Positions 8,120 to 17,311 are shown, numbered from the stretch's first letter. The stretch is DNA of 60,878 bases from JAITWN01 sp050486285 (GCA_050486285.1 JBJHCZ010000019.1:1-60878), one strand, 5' to 3'. Notes: generated from the sequence alone by a model not told the origin. Numbers and translations are program-made.

Positions 8120-8653
8120 ATGCAACAGCCGGAACTGGTTGTACAATCTTTGGCCGAACCGGTGATCAGGGAGGAGGATTTGGGTTCGCGAGACGAGCAG
8201 GTGCGCACCATAGTCCAGTCCCTCCGAGTCATCTTCGGGTCGGTGCAGGCGCATTCCCACTGGATCGAGCAGCAATGCGGCGTCAGTGCCGTGCAATTGT
8301 GGGCGCTGCGCGAACTCGCCAACTCGCCCGGTCTCAAGGTCACCGAGCTCGCGCTGGTCCTGTCGGTGCATCCGTCGAACTGCTCCAGCATGGTCGACAA
8401 GCTGCGCAAGAAGGGGCTGGTGCGCAAGCAGCGCATCGGACCCGACCAGCGCGTCGTCCGTCTCCACATCACGCCGAAAGGCCAGGAGCTGCTCAATGCC
8501 GCGCCGGGTCCGCTGCAGGGCGCGCTGATCGACGCGCTGCAGGCGCTGCCGGACGACAAGCTCGTGAGTCTCGATATCAATCTCCTCAGCGTCATCAAGC
8601 GCATGAAGGTCAAGGACCCGGTCGCCGCGATGCGGCCCATGACCGGTCACTGA
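8120..8653 (+). CDS. MarR family transcriptional regulator
   Basis: A 177-residue cytosolic DNA-binding protein. The winged helix-turn-helix spans about residues 55-130 (VSAVQLWALRELANSPGLKVTELALVLSVHPSNCSSMVDKLRKKGLV ... QRVVRLHITPKGQELL), with dimerisation helices on either side. The N-terminus is about 30 residues longer than in compact MarR proteins. The start has a strong AGGAGG 9 bases upstream. It precedes the sucrose genes in the same direction with a 72-base gap that contains a perfect hairpin. A MarR protein (EctR1) controls osmolyte synthesis in halotolerant methanotrophs, so a role in controlling the downstream sucrose genes is reasonable but inferred. Confidence 0.87.
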   Translation: MQQPELVVQSLAEPVIREEDLGSRDEQVRTIVQSLRVIFGSVQAHSHWIEQQCGVSAVQLWALRELANSPGLKVTELALVLSVHPSNCSSMVDKLRKKGLVRKQRIGPDQRVVRLHITPKGQELLNAAPGPLQGALIDALQALPDDKLVSLDINLLSVIKRMKVKDPVAAMRPMTGH

Positions 8654-8661
8654 TGATTCCG

Positions 8662-8689
8662 CCCGCCGCGCGGCATGCCGCGCGGCGGG
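8662..8689 (+). repeat. Perfect 28-base palindrome between marR and the sugar kinase gene
   Basis: CCCGCCGCGCGGCA at 8662-8675 is followed directly by its reverse complement at 8676-8689. It is extremely GC-rich and has no U-tract after it, so it is not a standard terminator. It could be a pause or processing hairpin or an attenuating structure between the regulator and the sucrose genes. Confidence 0.8.
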
Positions 8690-8725
8690 ATCCCCTGTTC
8701 CGCTACACGCCAGCGCCAGGCAGGC

Positions 8726-9652
8726 ATGCCGGACATGTCTGCTGACGCCCGCCCGCTGATCTTCGGCGAAGTCCTCTTCGACGCCTTTCCCGACGGCAGT
8801 GTCGTACTCGGCGGCGCGCCGTTCAATGTCGCATGGCATCTGCAGGGCTTCGGGTTGGACCCCCTGCTGATCAGTCGCATCGGCCGCGACGCGCTCGGCG
8901 GGCGCGTGCTGGACACGATGCACAGCTGGGGCATGGAGGCGAGCGGCGTACAGCATGACGAAGATCGCATGACGGGCACGGTCAGTGTCACGCTGAAGAA
9001 CGGCCAGCCGGAATACGAGATCGTCCCGGATCAGGCCTGGGATCATATCGAGGCAGCGCCGGCGCTCGCCGCGGCGCGGGCGACGGAGGCCGCGCTGGTC
9101 TATCACGGCACGCTCGCGCTGCGTACCGGTCGCTCACGGGATACGCTGATGGAACTGCGCCGTACCCTGACGGCGCCCGCCTGCATCGACATCAATCTGC
9201 GCCCGCCGTGGTCCGCGCTCGAACGGCTCGCGGGTTTGCTGCAGGGGGCCGGCTGGGTGAAGCTCAACGATGCCGAACTCGGGACCATGATCGGCGAGCC
9301 TCTGGCCGATGCGATCGACCTCGAATGCGCCGGTGAGGTGTTCAGGCGCCATCATGCAATCGGCACGCTGCTAATCACCCGCGGCGCCGACGGGTCGTTG
9401 GTGATCGATGATGACGGCATCATTCACGGCGCGCCTGTTCCGGTCGGGACGCTGGTCGATACCGTCGGCGCCGGTGACGCCTTCAGCGCGGTGGCGCTGT
9501 TCGGGCTGTTGCGCGGCTGGCCGGCGGCGGTCACGCTCGATCGCGCCTTGCGCTTTGCCTCGGATATCTGCGGCCGGCGCGGCGCGACCACAACCGATCG
9601 CACGCTGTACGCCCGCCACCGCGAACGATGGGAGAGCGATGAACAAACCTGA
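8726..9652 (+). CDS. PfkB family sugar kinase, probable fructokinase
   Basis: The 308-residue product is a ribokinase/PfkB-type kinase. The N-terminal signature is GGAPFNVAWHLQGFG, and the C-terminal catalytic signature DTVGAGDAFSAVAL contains the base aspartate. The N-terminal FGEVLFDAFPDG is typical of bacterial fructokinases. Fructose released by sucrose synthase is the likely substrate, giving fructose 6-phosphate for sucrose-phosphate synthase two genes on. ATG codons at 8726 and 8735 are both possible; an upstream in-frame ATG at 8675 sits inside the 28-base hairpin and is unlikely. The 3-prime end overlaps the next gene by 14 bases, so the genes form an operon. Confidence 0.87.
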   Translation: MPDMSADARPLIFGEVLFDAFPDGSVVLGGAPFNVAWHLQGFGLDPLLISRIGRDALGGRVLDTMHSWGMEASGVQHDEDRMTGTVSVTLKNGQPEYEIVPDQAWDHIEAAPALAAARATEAALVYHGTLALRTGRSRDTLMELRRTLTAPACIDINLRPPWSALERLAGLLQGAGWVKLNDAELGTMIGEPLADAIDLECAGEVFRRHHAIGTLLITRGADGSLVIDDDGIIHGAPVPVGTLVDTVGAGDAFSAVALFGLLRGWPAAVTLDRALRFASDICGRRGATTTDRTLYARHRERWESDEQT

Positions 9653-11816
9653 CAAGGGTTACTACATCGTCCTGATCAGCGTCCACGGCCTGATTCGCGG
9701 ACATGAGCTCGAGCTCGGCCGCGATGCCGACACCGGCGGGCAGACGCTGTATGTGCTGGAACTGGTACACGCGTTAGCGAAGCATCCGGATGTCGCGCGC
9801 GTCGACCTGCTGACACGGCGTGTGCACGATGCCAAGGTCGGCGAAGACTACGCCCGGCCGCACGAGCAGCTCGGTCCGAAGGCGCACATCATCCGCCTGC
9901 CCTGCGGCCCGCGCCGCTACCTGCGCAAGGAGGTGCTGTGGCCGCACCTCGACAGCTTTGCCGACCAGGCGCTCAAGCATATTCGCAAGGTCGGGCAGGT
10001 GCCGGACGTGATCCACGGCCATTATGCCGACGCCGGCTATGTCGGCGTGCGCCTGTCGAACCTGCTCGAGGCGCCGCTGATCTTTACCGGGCACTCGCTC
10101 GGTCACGTCAAGCGCGAGCGCCTGATCGAGCGTGGCATCAAGCCCGAGGTGATCGAGAAGCAGTATCACATCAGCGAGCGCATCGAGGCCGAGAACATGG
10201 CGCTCGACAACGCCGCGCTGGTCGTCGCCAGCACCCACCAGGAAGTCGAGGTCCAGTACAGCCGTTACGACAACTACCAGCCCGGGCGCATGGTCGTGAT
10301 CCCGCCGGGCATCGACCTGCAGCGCTTTTATCCGCCGAAACCGGGACACTTCCAGCCGCCGATCCAGGACCAGATCAGGCGCTTCCTCGTCGAGCCGGAA
10401 AAACCGATGATCCTCGCGATCGCGCGTCCCGATCCGCGCAAGAACCTGACGGCGCTGGTCGAGGCCTATGCGCGCAAGCCCGGATTGCGGGAGCTCGCGA
10501 ACCTGGTGCTGATCGCCGGCAACCGCGAGGACCTCGCGTCGATGGAGAAGGGGCCGAGGCGCGTGCTCAGCGAGCTGATGATGCTGATCGATCGCCATGA
10601 CCTCTACGGCCACATCGCCTATCCCAAGCATCACCAGTCCGAGGACGTGCCGTATCTCTATCGTATCGCGGCGCGCACCGAGGGCGTGTTCGTCAATCCG
10701 GCGCTGACCGAGCCGTTCGGGCTGACGCTGCTCGAGGCCGCAGCGAGCGGCGTGCCGATCATCGCGACCAATGACGGTGGACCGCAGGACATCATCGAGT
10801 ACTGCAGGAACGGGCTGCTCATCGATCCGCTCGATACCGACGGTCTCGGTGATGCGCTGTACGAGGCGCTGTCTGACCGGCGCCGATGGCGACGCTGGTC
10901 GAAGGCCGGCATCACCGGCGTCGAGCGCCATTTCTCATGGGACGGTCATGTGGTGTCCTATCTGGAGGAGATCGGCAGGCTCATGGGCAAGATCACCCGC
11001 CGCCACGGCTCGCCGCCGGCGCTGAAGAGCAAGCTGCCGGTGTCAGACTGCGTGCTGGTCTGCGACATCGACAACACGCTGATCGGCGACGAGGACGCCC
11101 TCGACGAACTGCTGCGGATGGTGCGCGAAGCGCCGGGCCGCGTCGGCTTCGGGGTCGCGACCGGCCGCCATATCGACAGCGCGCTGAAGGTGCTGAAGGA
11201 CTGGGGCGTGCAGGCTCCGGACTTCATCATCTCGGCGGCCGGCAGCGAGATCCACTACGGCGCCAAGCAGGTCGAGGACGAGACCTGGAAAAAACACGTC
11301 GATTACCGCTGGGAACCGGAACTGGTCCGCGAGGCGATGCGCGGCGTCCCGGGCCTGAAGCTGCAACCGAAGGAAGAACAGCGACGCTTCAAGATCAGCT
11401 ATTACGTCGACACCGACCGCTTTCCGGGGCTGCGCGAGGTGCTGCGCCGGCTGCGCCGGCTCGACATCCATGCCACCGCTATCTTCTCTCACGATGCGTT
11501 CTTCGATCTGCTGCCGGTCAGGGCGTCGAAGGGTGCGGCCTTGCGCTATCTGGCCGATAAGTGGGGGATACCGCTGGAGCATATCCTCGCGGCCGGCGAT
11601 TCCGGCAACGACGAGGAGATGCTGACCGGTCAGACGCTCGGCGTCGTCGTCGGCAATCACAGTCCCGAGATCGACAAGCTGCGCGGCAACGACCGGATCT
11701 ACTTTGCGCGCGGCCATTATGCCGCCGGTATCGTCGAAGGGATACGACATTACGATTTTCTCGGCTCGCGAGGGCAGGGAATGAAGGAGGCAACATCAGT
11801 GGCAAGCGCGACATGA
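9639..11816 (+). CDS. Sucrose-phosphate synthase fused to HAD-type sucrose-phosphatase domain
   Basis: A 725-residue cytosolic enzyme. Residues about 8-460 form a GT-B glycosyltransferase of the sucrose-phosphate synthase type, starting with ISVHGLIRGHELELGRDADTGGQTLYV and carrying the donor-site region EPFGLTLLEAAASGVPIIAT. Residues about 468-715 form a HAD phosphatase domain with intact DIDNTLIGDED and GDSGNDEEML motifs, so both synthase and phosphatase steps may be present in one chain. It would make sucrose 6-phosphate from an NDP-glucose and fructose 6-phosphate and then release sucrose. The start at 9639 is the ATG at MNKPDKGYYIV; the open frame extends upstream inside the kinase gene. 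It overlaps both neighbours. Confidence 0.9.
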   Translation: MNKPDKGYYIVLISVHGLIRGHELELGRDADTGGQTLYVLELVHALAKHPDVARVDLLTRRVHDAKVGEDYARPHEQLGPKAHIIRLPCGPRRYLRKEVLWPHLDSFADQALKHIRKVGQVPDVIHGHYADAGYVGVRLSNLLEAPLIFTGHSLGHVKRERLIERGIKPEVIEKQYHISERIEAENMALDNAALVVASTHQEVEVQYSRYDNYQPGRMVVIPPGIDLQRFYPPKPGHFQPPIQDQIRRFLVEPEKPMILAIARPDPRKNLTALVEAYARKPGLRELANLVLIAGNREDLASMEKGPRRVLSELMMLIDRHDLYGHIAYPKHHQSEDVPYLYRIAARTEGVFVNPALTEPFGLTLLEAAASGVPIIATNDGGPQDIIEYCRNGLLIDPLDTDGLGDALYEALSDRRRWRRWSKAGITGVERHFSWDGHVVSYLEEIGRLMGKITRRHGSPPALKSKLPVSDCVLVCDIDNTLIGDEDALDELLRMVREAPGRVGFGVATGRHIDSALKVLKDWGVQAPDFIISAAGSEIHYGAKQVEDETWKKHVDYRWEPELVREAMRGVPGLKLQPKEEQRRFKISYYVDTDRFPGLREVLRRLRRLDIHATAIFSHDAFFDLLPVRASKGAALRYLADKWGIPLEHILAAGDSGNDEEMLTGQTLGVVVGNHSPEIDKLRGNDRIYFARGHYAAGIVEGIRHYDFLGSRGQGMKEATSVASAT

Positions 11817-14239
11817 ACACGCGGCCGGCGTCGAACGGCAGCGCGCTGGAGGCCGAGGTCGAGCATTACCTGCACGAGCAGCGCGAGGCCTGCTATATGC
11901 TCCTGCGCCGTTATATCGGGCTCGGCCGACCGTTTCTACTGCGTTCTGACATCCTCGACGAGTGCCGCGCGTTCTGCGCCGGCAATCCCGCGCTCGCCTT
12001 TGATCGCTCGCCCTTGCACGCGATGATACAGTCGGCGCAGGAGGCCGCGATCTCGGCGCCCTGGGTGTATATCGCGTTCCGCCCGTCGATCGCGCGCTGG
12101 CGCTATTACCGGATCCATGCCGAATCGCTGCAGGCCGAAGCCATCGAGGCGCCCGCGTTCCTCGCCTTCAAGGAGAAACTGGTCTATGGCGCGCAGCACG
12201 CCGACGACTGGGCGACTCTCGAGTTCGACATCGGTCCGTTCAGTCGCGAGTTCCCGCGCCTGCGCGAGTCGCGCTCGATCGGCCGCGGCGTCGAGTTCCT
12301 GAACCGCCGGCTTTCGAGCCAGTTATTCCAGGAGATCGGCAAGGGCGACGAACGCCTGCTCGATTTCCTGAGCGTCCACCAGTGTCAGGGCCGGCAGCTG
12401 ATGGTCAACGACCGCATCGGCAGCGTCACCGAACTGCGCCGGCAGTTGCGCGCCGCCGACGAGTGGCTTGCCCGACAGCCCGCGGAGGCGGGCTGGGACA
12501 TGGTCGGTCACGGCCTGCAGAATCTTGGCTTCGAGCCGGGCTGGGGGCGCACGGTGTCGCGCATGCGCGATACCCTCTCGTTGTTGCGGGACATCCTCGA
12601 GGCCCCGGATCGCGACAATCTCGAGTTGTTCCTCGGTCGCGTCCCGATGATCTTCAATCTCGTGATCCTGACCCCGCACGGCTATTTCGCCCAGGCCAAC
12701 GTGCTCGGCATGCCGGACACCGGTGGCCAGGTCGTCTATATCCTCGACCAGGTCCGCGCGCTCGAGAAGGAAATGCGCCGCCGCCTCAGCGAGCAGGGCA
12801 TCGACATCGACCCGCGGATCCTCGTCGTCACCCGGCTGATCCCGGAGGCGAAGGGCACGACCTGCGACCAGCGCAGCGAGGCGATCATCGGCACCGAACA
12901 CGCGCGCATCCTGCGCGTGCCGTTCCGCGGCGCCGACGGCGAGATCGTGCCGCACTGGATATCGCGCTTCGAGGTCTGGCCGTATCTCGAACGCTTCGCG
13001 CTCGAGGTCGAGAAGGAGGTGCTGGCCGAGCTGGCCGGGCGACCGGACCTGATTGTCGGCAATTATTCCGACGGCAATCTGGTCGCGACGCTGCTGTCGC
13101 AGCGCCTGCATGTGACCCAGTGCAACATCGCGCATGCGCTCGAAAAGCCCAAGTACCTGATGTCGGATCTGTACTGGAAGGCGAACGATGCGCAGTATCA
13201 CTTCGCCTGCCAGTTCACCGCCGACCTGATCGCGATGAACGCGGCCGACTTCATCATCACCAGCACCTACCAGGAGATCGCCGGCAACGACGACAGCGTC
13301 GGCCAGTACGAGAGCTATGTCTCGTACACGCTGCCCGATCTCTATCGGGTCGTGCGCGGCATCGACATGTTCGATCCGAAGTTCAACATCGTCTCGCCGG
13401 GCGCCGACGAGGAGGTCTATTTTCCGTATTCCGACAGCGCGCGCCGGTTGAGTTCCCTGCATGCCGAGATCGACGCGCTGGTCTACGGCGAAGAGGCGAG
13501 GCCGGACGCGCGCGGCGTGCTGCGCGACCGGAACAAGCCGCTGCTGTTCTCGATGGCGCGGCTCGACCGTATCAAAAACATCACCGGTCTCGTCGAGTGG
13601 TTCGGCGCGAACCCGCGCCTGCGCGAGCGGGCGAACCTGCTGATCATCGCCGGCCACGTCGACCCGGCGCGCTCCGCCGATCGCGAGGAGCAGGACCAGA
13701 TCGCGCGCATGCACGAGATCATCAGCCGGTATGAGCTCGAGGGCGAGGTGCGCTGGCTCGGCGTGCAGTTGCAGAAGAACATGGCCGGCGAGCTCTATCG
13801 CTACGTCGCCGACAGCCGCGGCGCCTTCGTGCAGCCGGCGCTGTTCGAGGCCTTCGGGCTGACGGTCGTCGAGGCGATGAGCACCGGCCTGCCGACCTTC
13901 GCGACGCGCTACGGCGGCCCGCTCGAGATCATCGAGGACGGGCGTTCGGGTTTTCATATCGATCCGAACCACGGCGAAGAGGCAGCCGGGATCATCGCCG
14001 GGTTTCTCGAGCGCGCCGCGCGCGAGCCGGGCTACTGGGACGAGATCTCCGCACAGTCGCTCGATCGCATCCGCAGACGCTACACCTGGACCCTGTACGC
14101 CGAGCGCATGATGACGCTGTCGCGGATCTACGGCTTCTGGAAATACGTGACCAACCTCGAACGCGGCCAGGCCCGGCGTTATCTGGAGATGTTCTACGCG
14201 CTGCAATACCGCGAACTCGCGCAACGGATCCCCGGCTGA
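11813..14239 (+). CDS. Sucrose synthase
   Basis: An 808-residue GT-B enzyme, the usual length of bacterial and plant sucrose synthase. The N-terminal 260 residues form the cellular-targeting/EPBD-like domains. The catalytic part begins near LVILTPHGYFAQANVLGMPDTGGQVVYILDQVRALE. The C-terminal nucleotide-sugar site includes FSMARLDRIKNITGLVEW and QPALFEAFGLTVVEAMSTGLPTFAT. It reversibly splits sucrose with NDP into NDP-glucose and fructose. The start codon overlaps the stop of the synthase-phosphatase gene (ATGA). Together with the kinase it allows synthesis and reuse of sucrose, as described in methanotrophs and ammonia oxidisers. Confidence 0.92.
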   Translation: MNTRPASNGSALEAEVEHYLHEQREACYMLLRRYIGLGRPFLLRSDILDECRAFCAGNPALAFDRSPLHAMIQSAQEAAISAPWVYIAFRPSIARWRYYRIHAESLQAEAIEAPAFLAFKEKLVYGAQHADDWATLEFDIGPFSREFPRLRESRSIGRGVEFLNRRLSSQLFQEIGKGDERLLDFLSVHQCQGRQLMVNDRIGSVTELRRQLRAADEWLARQPAEAGWDMVGHGLQNLGFEPGWGRTVSRMRDTLSLLRDILEAPDRDNLELFLGRVPMIFNLVILTPHGYFAQANVLGMPDTGGQVVYILDQVRALEKEMRRRLSEQGIDIDPRILVVTRLIPEAKGTTCDQRSEAIIGTEHARILRVPFRGADGEIVPHWISRFEVWPYLERFALEVEKEVLAELAGRPDLIVGNYSDGNLVATLLSQRLHVTQCNIAHALEKPKYLMSDLYWKANDAQYHFACQFTADLIAMNAADFIITSTYQEIAGNDDSVGQYESYVSYTLPDLYRVVRGIDMFDPKFNIVSPGADEEVYFPYSDSARRLSSLHAEIDALVYGEEARPDARGVLRDRNKPLLFSMARLDRIKNITGLVEWFGANPRLRERANLLIIAGHVDPARSADREEQDQIARMHEIISRYELEGEVRWLGVQLQKNMAGELYRYVADSRGAFVQPALFEAFGLTVVEAMSTGLPTFATRYGGPLEIIEDGRSGFHIDPNHGEEAAGIIAGFLERAAREPGYWDEISAQSLDRIRRRYTWTLYAERMMTLSRIYGFWKYVTNLERGQARRYLEMFYALQYRELAQRIPG

Positions 14240-14299
14240 GCGCCGCCCGCGCGGTTGATTTGCCGCCCCTGCTGGCATATGCTTGCCGGTCGCCCCGAT

Positions 14300-14376
14300 G
14301 CGCCCTTAGCTCAGCTGGATAGAGCGTTGGATTCCGATTCCAAAGGTCAGAGGTTCGAATCCTCTAGGGCGCGCCA
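14300..14376 (+). tRNA. tRNA-Arg (anticodon CCG)
   Basis: The 77-base sequence folds as a canonical tRNA. The acceptor stem pairs GCGCCCT with AGGGCGC, the D-arm is TAGCTCAGCTGGATAGAG, and the anticodon stem TTGGA/TCCAA carries the loop TTCCGAT, giving anticodon CCG. The T-arm contains GGTTCGAATCC, and CCA is encoded at the 3-prime end. It reads CGG codons, which are common in this GC-rich DNA. Confidence 0.96.
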
Positions 14377-14506
14377 CCCCTTCAGCAAGCCTTTGATCTG
14401 CCGATAGTACTGATCTAGCCGTCAAAAATCCGTAGCGAGCGCGCGGGTTTGAGGCGCATAATGTTACACAGCTCACCGCACCGGGAGCTGTCCGGCAGGC
14501 TGCCGA

Positions 14507-15625
14507 ATGAAAGCGAACTCCGCACTTCTGACCCTCCTTTTGTCTGCCGTTCTCGTGCTGAGCGGTTGCAGCAGTTCATCATCATTTCCCGAGGTCACAG
14601 GCCCGCCCGGCCCCGGTAATGGAGGCGGCAACGGTGGCGGTAATGGCGGTGGCAACGGCGGCCCTCCGCCGCCGGACCCGACGCCGATCAGCGAGATCAC
14701 CGATGAGGATGCCGTTTTGCTGGCACGGTCGGTGATGGCGATGACCGGCGGGCTGGCGGCGATCGGTGAGATCACGACGCAGATGGTCCGCAAGGGCGCG
14801 GGTCTGCTGGATCAGTCGCCCGGCGCCGGCATCGGTCTTCCGGAGTGCAATGAAACGATCGAGCCCGGTCCGTTCACGAATCAGTTGAGTCACGAGACCT
14901 TCAACCCCGGTTTTCAGATACCCGGCGGTAGCAGGCTGCAGGCAGCCTTCAGCGATTGCCTGATCGAAGGCCTGCTCGTTCGCGGCACGATTCATATCAC
15001 GACGGTGGTGCGGAGCGGAGATCCTGGCGCAGAGGGTGACTGGAGTTTCAGCGCGATGGTGTATCAGAGTCCGCTTGAATTCATCAACGGCAACGGCACG
15101 CTGACCTCTTATTTCAATAATTTTCGTTATACGGCGCACAGGACGGATGGAGTGCTCACGGTCAATATCGAAGCGGCAGCCGATCCGGATGCCGGGGAGA
15201 TGGGGGGGCTCAACGCCCAGCATCATCTGACCATGAACTATAACGATGCGACCGCGGTAAATTTCCAGTTCCGACCTTACAGGATTACGCTGGTCGATGA
15301 CGCCAATGCCGGTGAATATCGAATCTTTGTGCAGCCCCATTCCACGGACGGAGGCAGCCTGCTGAATCGTTACACCCTGACACCCGCGAGTGAAATCATT
15401 CTCCAGGTCTCGACAACGCCGGGATTTCCGATTCTCTGGGACAACGGCAAACCGGCCAGCTATCTCGATGTCCCGGTCACCGGTGAGATCAATCTTGTCG
15501 ATGGCGCTGACAGGATCGTCGCGACTGTCGACAGCGAAGGAGTCATCCTGACGGTGACGATCGGCAGCGTCGTGACGACCGATACGATTCCCTGGGAATT
15601 ACTGCTGACCGTGCCGGAATCCTGA
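14507..15625 (+). CDS. Uncharacterised lipoprotein with Asn-Gly linker
   Basis: The 372-residue product has a lipoprotein signal peptide with lipobox LSGC (Cys21), followed by a serine-rich spacer. A linker of four N-G-G-G-type units covers about residues 37-52, encoded by four 12-base units at 14615-14662, and is followed by a proline-rich stretch. The rest (about residues 60-372) is rich in predicted beta-strand and contains one pair of cysteines (about 123 and 152). I do not recognise the globular part. It should be anchored in the outer or inner membrane with the linker holding the domain away from the surface. It follows the tRNA gene and has no operon partner. Confidence 0.7.
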   Translation: MKANSALLTLLLSAVLVLSGCSSSSSFPEVTGPPGPGNGGGNGGGNGGGNGGPPPPDPTPISEITDEDAVLLARSVMAMTGGLAAIGEITTQMVRKGAGLLDQSPGAGIGLPECNETIEPGPFTNQLSHETFNPGFQIPGGSRLQAAFSDCLIEGLLVRGTIHITTVVRSGDPGAEGDWSFSAMVYQSPLEFINGNGTLTSYFNNFRYTAHRTDGVLTVNIEAAADPDAGEMGGLNAQHHLTMNYNDATAVNFQFRPYRITLVDDANAGEYRIFVQPHSTDGGSLLNRYTLTPASEIILQVSTTPGFPILWDNGKPASYLDVPVTGEINLVDGADRIVATVDSEGVILTVTIGSVVTTDTIPWELLLTVPES

Positions 15626-15681
15626 TCCTCAGAATTCCCTGCTACTATCCCTGTGCCGATCCTGCGCCGAGCCCGCTTCCG

Positions 15682-16371
15682 GTGAAAGCCTGCATCCTCC
15701 AGCATGTACCGTTCGAAGACCTCGGCAGTATCGGGCCGTGGCTGGGCGGGCAGGGCGCGGAGCTCGCGTACACACGCTTCTTCGAGAAGCCGATGCTTCC
15801 CGGCATCGCCGGCCTCGATCTGGTCGTCGCGCTCGGCGGTCCGATGAGCGTCAATGACGAGGCCGTCTTGCCGTGGCTCGTCGACGAGAAACGCTTTCTT
15901 CGCGATGCGATCGCCGCCGGCGTACCGGTGCTCGGCATCTGTCTCGGCGCGCAACTGATCGCCAGCGCGCTGGGCGCGCGCGTGTATCCTGGGCGGCACC
16001 GGGAGATCGGCTGGTTCGACATCGAGGGGATTGATGGTCCCGGCGATCGCTTCCGCTTGCCGCGACGCGCGACCGTGTTCCACTGGCATGGCGAGACCTT
16101 CGAGCTGCCGCCGGGCGCGATTCACCTCGCGCGCAGCCGCGGCTGCGAATATCAGGCCTTCCAGATCGGTCGCAGGGTGATCGGTCTGCAGTTCCATCTC
16201 GAGACCACGCCGGACAGCGCGAAGTCGATCATCAGTCACTGCCGGGACGAGCTGATCGCCGGTGAGTTCATTCAGCCGGAAGCGGAGCTGTGCGCCGCGC
16301 CGGCAGCCCGGTATGAAAAGGTGAACCGGATGATGGACGAGGTGCTCGACTATCTGTTGCGCAGGGACTGA
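15682..16371 (+). CDS. Class I glutamine amidotransferase-like protein
   Basis: A 229-residue protein with the class I glutamine amidotransferase (GATase1) fold. The nucleophile elbow is VLGICLGAQLIA, with the cysteine near residue 87, and the catalytic His-x-Glu appears in GLQFHLETTPDS. The sequence LQHVPFEDLGSIGPWL and the region GGPMSVND resemble stand-alone amidotransferases related to the GMP synthase N-terminal domain and YfeJ, whose substrates are often unknown. The start is a GTG at 15682, required to include the first strand MKACILQHV. No synthase partner gene is nearby. Confidence 0.85.
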   Translation: MKACILQHVPFEDLGSIGPWLGGQGAELAYTRFFEKPMLPGIAGLDLVVALGGPMSVNDEAVLPWLVDEKRFLRDAIAAGVPVLGICLGAQLIASALGARVYPGRHREIGWFDIEGIDGPGDRFRLPRRATVFHWHGETFELPPGAIHLARSRGCEYQAFQIGRRVIGLQFHLETTPDSAKSIISHCRDELIAGEFIQPEAELCAAPAARYEKVNRMMDEVLDYLLRRD

Positions 16372-16376
16372 CGCGC

Positions 16377-16742
16377 TCAGCGATTCAGCAGTACGACCGG
16401 CAGCAGCGCGAGATAGAACACGGCGACGATCGCGACGATGTAGATCGCGAAACGGACCGGATTGCGCAGGAACATCGTGACCCAGGTGTCGGCCTCGCCC
16501 CGGCGGCGCCGCTCGGCGTGTTCGGCGCGCGCGCGACGGACGCGTTCCTGCTGGTAGTCCGCGAGCAGGCCCTTCGCGAACTCATGCTGACTCTCGTCGC
16601 GCAGCCACAGGCAGGCGCTCGACAGGCCCCATTTGCTCGCCTTCGTCTCGTAGAAGTCGACGCGGTGCTCGTGCAGCAGCGCGCGGACCTCGTCGGATTC
16701 ATCGTCGGGGACGTTACGCAGATTCATCAACAGCTTGGCCAT
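16377..16742 (-). CDS. DUF6164 family small membrane protein
   Basis: The 121-residue protein begins MAKLLMNLRNVPDDESDEV, a pattern I associate with DUF6164 proteins of gammaproteobacteria. A soluble N-terminal domain (about residues 1-70) has the sequence YETKASKWGLSSACLWL. A basic helix follows, and then one C-terminal membrane segment (about 95-118, IYIVAIVAVFYLALLPVVLL). The function is unknown. ATG at 16742 is preferred over an in-frame GTG at 16763. It faces the amidotransferase gene tail to tail with a 5-base gap, and is read away from the cupin gene. Confidence 0.72.
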   Translation of the reverse strand: MAKLLMNLRNVPDDESDEVRALLHEHRVDFYETKASKWGLSSACLWLRDESQHEFAKGLLADYQQERVRRARAEHAERRRRGEADTWVTMFLRNPVRFAIYIVAIVAVFYLALLPVVLLNR

Positions 16743-16846
16743 CGGGGATGCGGGCGGATTCACTGGATACGACGGCTATTTTAGGGCTACAATTTTTTTC
16801 AGGCAATTCGCGGCCTTGCTGTCGCATCAATCGCGGGAGGAATCCG

Positions 16847-17311
16847 ATGAGAAACGGGATGTTCACGATGCTGGCGGCCGCGGGCCTGGCCCTCGCGGTC
16901 GCCGCTGCCCACGCGCACGGGCCCGAAGTCGTGCCGGAGCGCGAACGCGAGATCGCGCGCGACCTGGCCGCGACCGGACCGAGCGAGAATCGCGGCGTCG
17001 AGGCCGTCAACCGCCTTGGCGCGGTACTGCTCGGCGGCGAGTTCGCCGGCATGGACGGCAGGCAGTTGCGCGCCCGCGAGATCGTCATCGCGCCCGGCGG
17101 CGTCATCGCGGTGCATCAGCACGACGGCCGTCCCGGCCTCGCCTATATCCTCGAAGGCGAAATCGTCGAGCATCGCAATGATGCCGACGCGCCGATCCTG
17201 CGTCGCGCCGGCGACATCGCCTTCGAAAAGACCGGCGTGATCCACTGGTGGGAAAATACGAGCGATGCGCGCGTGCGCGCGCTCATCGTCGACATCGTGC
17301 CGGTGGAGTGA
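16847..17311 (+). CDS. Secreted cupin-domain protein
   Basis: A 154-residue protein with an N-terminal signal peptide (about residues 1-23, ending AHA). A single cupin beta-barrel spans about residues 60-150. The metal-site histidines are in VIAVHQHDGRPGLAYILEGEIVEH, and the second cupin motif is near GDIAFEKTGVIHWWENTS. A periplasmic metal-binding protein is likely; the ligand or reaction is not apparent. GGGAGG lies 8 bases before the start. It precedes the sulfur-uptake genes by 56 bases and could be part of their unit. Confidence 0.82.
   Translation: MRNGMFTMLAAAGLALAVAAAHAHGPEVVPEREREIARDLAATGPSENRGVEAVNRLGAVLLGGEFAGMDGRQLRAREIVIAPGGVIAVHQHDGRPGLAYILEGEIVEHRNDADAPILRRAGDIAFEKTGVIHWWENTSDARVRALIVDIVPVE

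Noticed and set aside
12323..14278. Minus-strand open frame of 651 codons opposite sucrose synthase
   Set aside because: Sucrose synthase on the plus strand is unmistakable; the antisense frame has no recognisable domain.
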